From: Elmis aenea | Taxonomy: Eukaryota > Arthropoda > Insecta > Coleoptera > Elmidae | DNA: 64,000 nucleotides | Direction: 5' to 3' | Assembly: GCA_947652605.1 (NCBI GenBank) | Contig: OX393581.1 | Location: 44,787,924 to 44,851,923, forward strand | Shown here: positions 57,465-64,000 of the stretch, one piece after another | Numbering within the stretch: position 1 is the stretch's first letter | How the letters are laid out: the number at the start of each line of letters is the position of its first letter | The notes under the pieces: generated by a model | Databases searched by the model: none | Told to the model about the DNA's origin: nothing | What the model saw: the letters and a program-made list of their open reading frames with translations, nothing else | Position numbers and translations under genes: made by a program

Positions 57465-58657
57465 TGGCATCATTTGGCGCATAGATCTCGAGAACAAATT
57501 ATTACGGCGTTGGGTAATGAAGTCCTTACTAAAATAAAAGACGATATAAAAGCATCCACATATTACAGTATCCAAATGGATTGTACTCCTAATAATTCTC
57601 ACAACGAACGAACTTCAATAAATATTAGATATGTAAACTATGTAGACAAAGAATTAATTATAAGTGAAACATTTATATAGGGTTTATTGAAGTAACTGAT
57701 GTGACTGGTGAAGGACTAACAAATACGCTTTTAAAAAGAATAGGTGAGCTTGATTTAGATATTATGAATTGTAAAGGGCAAGCATACGATAACGGTAGAG
57801 CAACATGAAGGGAAATATAAAGGCGTACAATCTAGAATATTTAGTTTTAACCCTCATGCAATTTATGTACCTTGCTTATCACATTCTTTTAGTTTGATAG
57901 TTAATTTGTGATACAAGAAGGTGGAAAATTATACAAAGCATTTAAATATTACCTTTAAACGATGGGAAGCCAAAATAGACGCAATCAAAGCAGTATATAC
58001 ACAGTTTGAAGAAATTTGTAATACCTTAGAAGAATTTATTAGTGCAAGTAACGATAACACATCAGTATGTGAAGCTAAAAGTCTATTAGATTCATTACAA
58101 CAAATCCCATTCATTTTATGCTTATCGGTATGGTTTAAAATATTGTCAAAAATTAATAGTATCAACAAACTATTTCAAGCAAACACAATTGTTCTTGACT
58201 CTGCTTTTAATTTAGTAAATAAAATTAAAAATGAAATACAAAATTTAAGATAAAACTTTTTTAGACGACGCAGAAATGATAGCTCAAAAGTTGAATATTT
58301 CAGAAGATTTCCCTAAAAAAGAATTTGAAAAAGAAAAAGGTTATTCTCCGAACTAACAGAAGATTCAGTTTTACAAGACCCAGTATAGGAATTTAGATGT
58401 TATTTTTTCAACGTTGTGATTGATACTGTCATTGTACAAATAAATGAAAGATTTAAAAATATACTCAGAATTATTACTCATTTTAAATTAATCACTAATA
58501 TAAAAAAAAAATATAAAAAAAAAAATTAACTAGAAAACCGTTTAAAAGATTATGTAAAACTTAATGGTTAAGATGTAAATGAAGACCCAATCCAAGAAAT
58601 TGATTTGTTGTAAGAATTGATCTTGAACCAAAGAGATGTAAATAACGCGCAAAACAT
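57465..58657 (+). pseudogene. hAT transposase, DUF4371-type catalytic part, broken
   Basis: The first frame gives REQIITALGNEVLTKIKDDI then ASTYYSIQMDCTPNNSHNE (first catalytic aspartate region). After a frame change it continues with IEVTDVTGEGLTNTLLKRIG, then AYDNG (second acidic position), then NPHAIYVPCLSHSFSLIV. The frame at 57921-58250 gives RWEAKIDAIKAVYTQFEE, EAKSLLDSLQQIPFILCLS and a helical tail, the region between catalytic core and dimerisation domain. Later stretches (ISEDFPKK, then QDPV) are interrupted by stops. The N-terminal zinc-binding part is missing. Function as a cut-and-paste transposase is inferred from family; this copy cannot be active. Confidence 0.87.
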
Positions 58658-59007
58658 ATTGCAATCAGGGATGGAAAACGTAACGTAACGATACCCGATA
58701 ACGTTATAATAACGATTCAACTATAATTTTTTATACAATAACGTAACGATATTTTAATAACGTTATATAACGTTATATTAACCGATAACGTTTCATTAAA
58801 AGTTATTTTGTATCGTTATTCTTTATAAATTAAACTTTTATATGGCGATCTTTTTATTTTCAGAAGATATATTTTGTTCGTATTTTAGAAATAAAAATAT
58901 ATAAAATACAATATCTTAACGTAATTTTGTATTATTTTTTAAATTTATATTTACAGATCCCAAAAATAATTTCAGAGTTGCAAATAAAAATTATTTTTAT
59001 AACTTTA

Positions 59008-60237
59008 TACAGGATATTGCTTAAATAATGCAAAACAATTCCGGAAGTGATTCCATATCAAAAATTAAGGGGGGTCTTTCTTATAAAAAATTTTCCTTAA
59101 ACGAAGTTACATCCCCTAATTCAGTGGTTTCCAACCTTTTTGTACCTACTCCCCCCTTAAAAAAAAAAAAAAAATTGCGGCCCCCTCACTTTTTGTTACA
59201 ATATATTTTCATAAATACGGTTCTGATAAATAGGAATTATTTAATGGACTACAAAACAATACACCATATTCTGTAATCTGTATAAACAAAGTTCGTTTTG
59301 TTTGTTTGTATTAAAAAGTTATATTTTGGTAACAGCTGCGCGCCCCCCTAGCAATAGCCTCGCGCCCCCCTAGGGGACCGCGCCCCACAGGTTGGAAACC
59401 ACTGCCCTAATTGGATCGGTAAAATTAGGTTTTTATTTTATTTCTCAAATTTGGATAAATTTAGGAGAATGATATTTGGTAGATGTTTTATACTTATTGA
59501 AAGGTTTCCCATAGTAATATTTTCAATCATCTCCCACCTTCACAGGGGGCTGAAAAGTGCGACCCCGTTGTTTGTTTTTGTCAGAACTTTTTTGTGGGTT
59601 GAAATTTTGCAATTTAAATCTTTTTTTTTTGAAAACTTGATTTATTTAGAATTTTTTTTATTCCTTAACTTTTTTCTTAAAACCTACAGTTTTTGAGTAA
59701 AAAATTATATGAGTGATCATGAACCATCAAATATTCCAATATAAAACGATTCATTTTGACGTTTACGCGGCGACAACGCAAAAACGCCTGTCAATTCTAC
59801 CCAATATGAACATAAACATCATGTTCGCTCATTTAACTATTTACTCAAAAACTGTAGATTTTATGAAAAAAGTTTTAAAAAAATCTAAATAAATCAAACT
59901 AAAAAAAAAATTCAATTGCTTTTTACTCACCAAAAAGTTCTGATTAAAAAACCAACAGAGGTCGCACTTTTCAGCCCCCTGTGAAGGTGGGAGATGATTG
60001 AAAATATTACTATGGGAAACCTTTTAATAAGTATAAAACATCTACCAAATATCATTCTCCTATATTTATCCAAATTTGAGAAATAAAATAAAAACCTAGC
60101 TTTACCAATCCCCTTTAGGGGGGTGTAACTCCGAAAGGAGACGTCTAAGGAAAAAAATTTATATAAAAGAACCTCCTTAATTTTCGATAAGGAATTACCT
60201 CCTTAATTTTTTCGCATTATTTAAGAAACACCCTATA
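59008..60237. mobile_element. Fold-back element containing a hAT MITE
   Basis: The left end TACAGGATATTGCTTAAATA and the right end TTATTTAAGAAACACCCTATA are inverted. Long arms pair: TGGATAAATTTAGGAGAATG with CATTCTCCTATATTTATCCA, and CACCTTCACAGGGGGCTGAA with TTCAGCCCCCTGTGAAGGTG. It shares arms with 46788-47700. A hAT MITE sits in the left arm at 59122-59404. Confidence 0.9.
59122..59404. mobile_element. hAT MITE with perfect 8-bp duplication, second copy of the 6681 family
   Basis: CAGTGGTTTCCAACC and GGTTGGAAACCACTG are exact inverted ends. CCCTAATT flanks both sides (59114-59121; 59405-59412). The G/C-rich inverted parts (CGCCCCCCTAG) match 6681-6907 when reversed, so it is the same family in opposite orientation. 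Confidence 0.95.
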
Positions 60238-60386
60238 TATCATAATTTATGTAACGTTATATAACGTTATATAACATAACGATTCATTTTTTTAATGTTA
60301 TTTATAACGTTATGTAACGAAAACAAATAATAAATAACGTTATACAATAACGTAACGATTTAAAACGTTATTCCATCCCTGATTGC

Positions 60387-60566
60387 AATACATATGCGCT
60401 AACAGTATTACAAAAATTCTTTACATTACCAATTACTATAGCAAGTGCAGAGCGTTCTTTTAGCAAATTAAAATTAATAAAGAATTATCTTCGGTCAAGT
60501 ATGAGTGAAGAACGCTTAAACGCACTTGCCATGTTTAAGCATCGAAAAAAATTGCCAAAATTGTAA
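60387..60566 (+). pseudogene. hAT transposase dimerisation domain (hATC), open to its stop
   Basis: The frame reads TYALTVLQKFFTLPITIASA, then ERSFSKLKLIKNYLRSSMSE, ERLNALAMFKHRKKLPKL and a stop at 60564-60566, with no interruption. This is the classic hATC block that mediates oligomerisation; the glutamate of SAERSFS is thought to be the third catalytic acid. It is the 3' end of the gene begun at 57465 and is cut off by the MITE 58666-60381. Confidence 0.92.
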
Positions 60567-60744
60567 TTTTTCTGAAATGACTATTGAAATAGCAAAAACA
60601 AAATCGCATATTTAAATGAAGACATGTTACGCGATAAACGTTTATTTCGAATCCCTGTATTTTTACTTATAAAAAATATTTTATGGCCCAAAAAGTTTCT
60701 TGCTCCTGGGCCCCTTTATAGAGAATGCCGGCTCTGTTTACAAT

Positions 60745-61873
60745 GCAAAAAACGCCTAATTTCTTTGTATCTATAATTTGTTTTTACAATTGCAAATGGC
60801 GGTTGCTCTCCGTAACAAAAACGTTCGTTTGTGATAGCGTGTTGTACCCTTTTAGCCCCATTTTAAAAATCCTAGTGTAATTTTGTCCGTTGATTTCTAT
60901 AAATTATGCAAAACTAGTTACCATTGGTGCAGCAGCATCCAATGCCAGCCAAGATCCGATGTAACAAAAGCTGCACCGTTGATATTTGAACACGCGAGTT
61001 TGAAAAGGGTTCCCAGTACAAAAGCAAACATAAAAAATATCCGCTACTTTTAAACACGAGTTGTGCACGCTTTGAGCATTTGTCATGGAAAGTAACATAA
61101 AAACAGTTTGAAAGCTGAAACATATTTTAAAAAGTGCCTTTGTGCTCTGGCAGGTCCTTTTCAACGTTAACAACGATTACAATCCCTTTAATTTTTTTAT
61201 ACCCTACTTTGAATGCGTATAAACATCGTTTAGCTCGTCAAAAATAGTTTGTATTCAATAATAAACATACTAATTGTATTAAAAATTAAACCCAGTTAAA
61301 ATCTTCAACCCATAGGTTGTTTGAAATTAATTAAAATTACCTTTTAAAATATTACAACCGTTTTATAAAATTGCAGTTATTTTTTACAATATCTAAAACA
61401 TAATTTGTTATCGAACAATATTAAAAAACTCATTAATTAATTTATTCCAATTTGTTTAGTTGTCTCCGATTTATAGGGAATTGCTTTAGAATTTATCATC
61501 AGATATCTACTGATAAAAAGCTTTTTTATGTAGTCTCCGACAGATTAAAATATTCTAATACATTAATTACAAACACATGTTTTTGCTTTATTTATAAGCT
61601 TAAACTACAAAAAATTGATAAATTTAAGTCGCGTGATCAAAAGATTGTCAATAATCAGCAAATTTGCTACAAAGTATGCTAGTTTTATATATCGATTGGC
61701 TTTTATTACCGATGGTTATCAGTTTTCGACAAATCAGGTTTAAACATTAAGTAAAATATTAATGTGTGGATGCTTATTTTGGAAATTATTTTTTGCTTAT
61801 TGATTTATTCGGGTAGATTACGCTCCAACACCTAAACCGATTTTAAGACTTACCTAATGTGATTGGCTTATAG
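60745..61873. other. No gene recognised
   Basis: AT-rich sequence between the two hAT elements. The overlapping minus frames at 60904-61173 have no family resemblance. Confidence 0.55.
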
Positions 61874-61881
61874 TTCAGACA

Positions 61882-63229
61882 CAGGGCCGGCCTTAAGCAC
61901 ATTCCACCGATTCCCTCGCCCAAGGCCCAGCGCTCAAAAAATATAAATACAATGCTTAAATAGCATAGAAACATAAAGCAATTTTCTAGCATAACACTTA
62001 AAAAAGTTATTGTTCAATAGTGACATTAACTATACTTAATAAATAAACTATACCACAGGAATATAATTGATCATTTATCAAATATTAGCATCAAATCAAT
62101 TAACAAAAGCTTTCGTGAAATAAATCCAGTTGAAACGTTCATGAAAACGCAAAAAGTGAAGCAGAATCTATGGCTACTCAAATGAAAGATTCTTGGTATC
62201 TTTAGTTTTCTAGCATGATTTGCTTTTCCAAGTGAACTTAGTAAGCAAAGAATTGGAAAGTGAAACCTCAGATCTGTCTTCGGGAATACTCACTTTTGAA
62301 AAATTGTGCAAATGGCTAGGAGTGTACCGAGAAAAAGGTTTTAAAGGTGTATTAATCGGTGCGAATGATCTTGCAAAAGATTTCGATGTTGTTCCATAAT
62401 CCCAGTTGAAACGTTTACGGAAACGCAAAAGGCAATTTGCATACGAGTCCTCAGACGACCCTGTTGTTGATGCAAAGGATGCACACAAAATAAACTGTTT
62501 TAATCAAGTGTTAAATAAAACACTGCAGTCTCTTCAATCTCGATTTTAACAATTAAAAGAGACCGTAGATTTATTTAGTTTTTTATGGACATTTCACAAT
62601 CAATCCAAAGAGACTACATTAAAATGTGCTGTTGATTTACAAATCGCTTTAAAATACGGCGAATCGGTGGACTTAAATGGATTCATGTTGACGGAAGAAA
62701 TAGAAGCTTTAAAAGTAACTATTTCACAAAGTTGTTGCAATCCTTTAGATATACTTAAATATTTGGCTTGTAATAATCGTCCAACCTCGTTTCCAAATTT
62801 ATTTGTTGCACTAAGTCTCTACGGGCGAGAGAAGTTTTTCAAAATTAAAATTAATTAAAACGTATTTACGATCCACTATTTCTGAAGAACGTTTAAATTT
62901 ACTAGCAATTATGTCATTTGAAAGTGAAGTCATGACTCATGAGGGAGATGGACTTCGACAACCTATTAAAAGATTTTGTTTAAGCCAAATCTAGAAAGAT
63001 TAATTTTAATTGAGTTTCTATTTTGTTTATAAAAATATGAGTTGTTTGGCTTTCCTTCGTTCATAGTCAATTTGTCAAATTTTATGTTTTGTTGTGTTTG
63101 TTATTTTAGCTTGTTTGGTTAAAATTTTATTAAATTATTTGTACGAATATGTATAAATAATTTTTTTGTAGGGAGGGGGGCCGCTGCTTGTCCTTGCGTC
63201 GGGCCCCGCGCGTACTAGGGCCGACCCTG
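61882..63229 (+). mobile_element. Decayed hAT transposon with perfect 8-bp duplication
   Basis: CAGGGCCGGCCTTAAGC on the left and CTAGGGCCGACCCTG on the right are inverted, and identical TTCAGACA octamers flank them (61874-61881; 63230-63237). The interior encodes the remnant at 62185-62994. An internal duplication (CCAGTTGAAACGTT, then GAAAACGCAAAA near 62128 and again near 62403) marks further rearrangement. Confidence 0.94.
62185..62994 (+). pseudogene. hAT transposase C-terminal half, related to 57465-60566
   Basis: Readable blocks: SKELESETSDLSSGILTF, YREKGFKGVLIGANDLAK, an in-frame stop near 62397, FAYESSDDPVVDAKDAHKIN, CFNQVLNKTLQSLQSRF, a stop near 62547, then QLKETVDLFSFLW and ECAVDLQIALK-type sequence. 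A frame at 62667-62858 (TEEIEALKVTI, then RPTSFPNLFVALS) shifts into ERSFSKLKLIKTYLRSTISE, ERLNLLAIMSFESEV, and ends at a TAG (62992). The residues that should lie between FVALS and the GERSFSK motif are deleted. The family order and hATC motif match the upstream element. Confidence 0.87.
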
Positions 63230-63237
63230 TTCAGACA

Positions 63238-64000
63238 GATACAAAACGTAATCAAATTTAATTATTTTTAAACAAATTTCACTTTGTTTTAATTTCGATT
63301 ATAACGTTGTTAATTAATTTATCTTTTGGTGAACATTTTACTGCAAAATTAGCCTTTTTATTTCGTTTAAATTATTTAAAATCAAAGGGCAGTTATAAAT
63401 TGAGCGTTTTCGATTTAGCATGAAAGCGACAGTGATTCGGAATCCATGCTTTTGCCACATGCCGTTACAATACTATTATTTACCATTTTTTACTCCTTTG
63501 AAAGCGTGTGTTCCCATTGTTCACGCACGCCTGTACACACATACCTGGGGTGGCAACCCTTAATAGCGCATAACCCTGTAAATATCCCCTTACCTCGCCT
63601 CATATTGCACATCAGCTGTGCCGTGCTGAACAAATACACATGGCCTACGCGAATCTGTAGCGGCCAAGATTTCCACTCATTGTGTTTTAGAGGTCCCGAA
63701 GATTTCTTTCTTAAAGAAACCTGAAATAATATTTTATATTGTCATGATGATTCGCTGTCGTATTATACAGTTTAATCCGAAACATTTGTATTAGAAAAGG
63801 AATAAAAAACGGATTTTTGGGTCATGCTTATACCATGGGTTACGGTGAAATGCCTCTATTTTGCTTTTATTGAATGGAACGCCGGCCACAGCCGACTAAA
63901 AAGCATTTACTTTTATGTGAATATCACTGATAAAGTTTTAAATCAAAATAAAATAATTTTAATAGGTACTACGTTTTTAAATAAGTCTGTATTTAATGAT
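63238..64000. other. No gene recognised
   Basis: No coding similarity I can identify; the 92-codon plus frame at 63446-63724 has no recognised domain. Confidence 0.5.

Larger units (their letters stand above)
58666..60381. mobile_element. hAT MITE with perfect 8-bp duplication, inserted in a hAT transposase
   Basis: CAGGGATGG and CCATCCCTG bound the element; identical ATTGCAAT octamers flank it (58658-58665; 60382-60389). The ends are dense in TAACGTTA-like words (AACGTAACG, ATAACGTTAT). It splits the transposase between the DUF4371 core and the dimerisation domain. It contains the fold-back 59008-60237. Confidence 0.94.
57195..60736 (+). mobile_element. Decayed hAT transposon (DUF4371/ZMYM-type)
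   Basis: The left end TAGGGCCTGCCTTCTAGGG and the right end, inverted, CAGAGCCGGCATTCTCTA share a hAT-type terminus. Flanks TCTGCAAT (57187-57194) and TTTACAAT (60737-60744) agree at six of eight. The transposase remnants at 57465-58657 and 60387-60566 lie between, separated by the nested 58666-60381 insertion. Confidence 0.85.

Overview
This window looks like AT-rich, intron-like or intergenic DNA from an insect nuclear genome. No host gene can be called with confidence. The evidence for an insect is the density of decayed class II transposons of insect type (hAT, Tc1/mariner, piggyBac), remnants of several non-LTR retrotransposons, a TTAGG/TCAGG-like tract, and the absence of long open frames, operons or bacterial signals. 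The order cannot be fixed from the sequence; a beetle or hemipteran would fit.

Layout: 0.5-5.5 kb holds fold-back elements, a near-perfect 230-bp tandem duplication, and two weak exon candidates (a 39-nt microexon on the + strand and a 189-nt exon on the - strand). 6.7-11 kb holds a hAT MITE with a perfect target duplication, a fold-back element whose arms are minisatellites, and a 1.5-kb near-complete palindrome. 11.9-12.8 kb is the RNase H end of a broken non-LTR retrotransposon. 14.4-17.2 kb is a hAT-ended element carrying several insertions. 17.7-26.6 kb holds MITEs of several types, including a piggyBac-type element flanked by TTAA. 31-33.2 kb holds a mariner-derived fold-back and a scrambled RTE-like reverse transcriptase. 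38.3-41 kb holds a second copy of that fold-back, a Jockey-like fragment and a hAT-like element. 43.8-48.5 kb and 50.1-51.9 kb hold further nested elements, including a mariner transposase with 41 residues between two candidate catalytic aspartates. 57.2-63.2 kb holds two related hAT elements with DUF4371-type transposase remnants; the first carries three further transposons nested inside one another.

Two features unify the window. First, many fold-back elements have ends of the form TA-CAGGGTG/CACCCTG-TA, and several otherwise different families share a subterminal module (resembling GGGATCTCG..AACGGTAA..TTTAAATTAG). In one related family (CAGTGTGTCC ends) the arms still encode the C-terminus of a mariner-like transposase, so at least that family is a deletion derivative of a mariner element. 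Second, hAT-type and fold-back elements repeatedly alternate in nests, and many hAT junctions are proven by 8-bp duplications. Nothing here works as a multi-gene pathway; the interest is in the layered transposon history and in long inverted repeats that would form double-stranded RNA if transcribed.

All comparisons were made by eye. Identity levels, family assignments and the exon candidates need alignment, database or RNA evidence.
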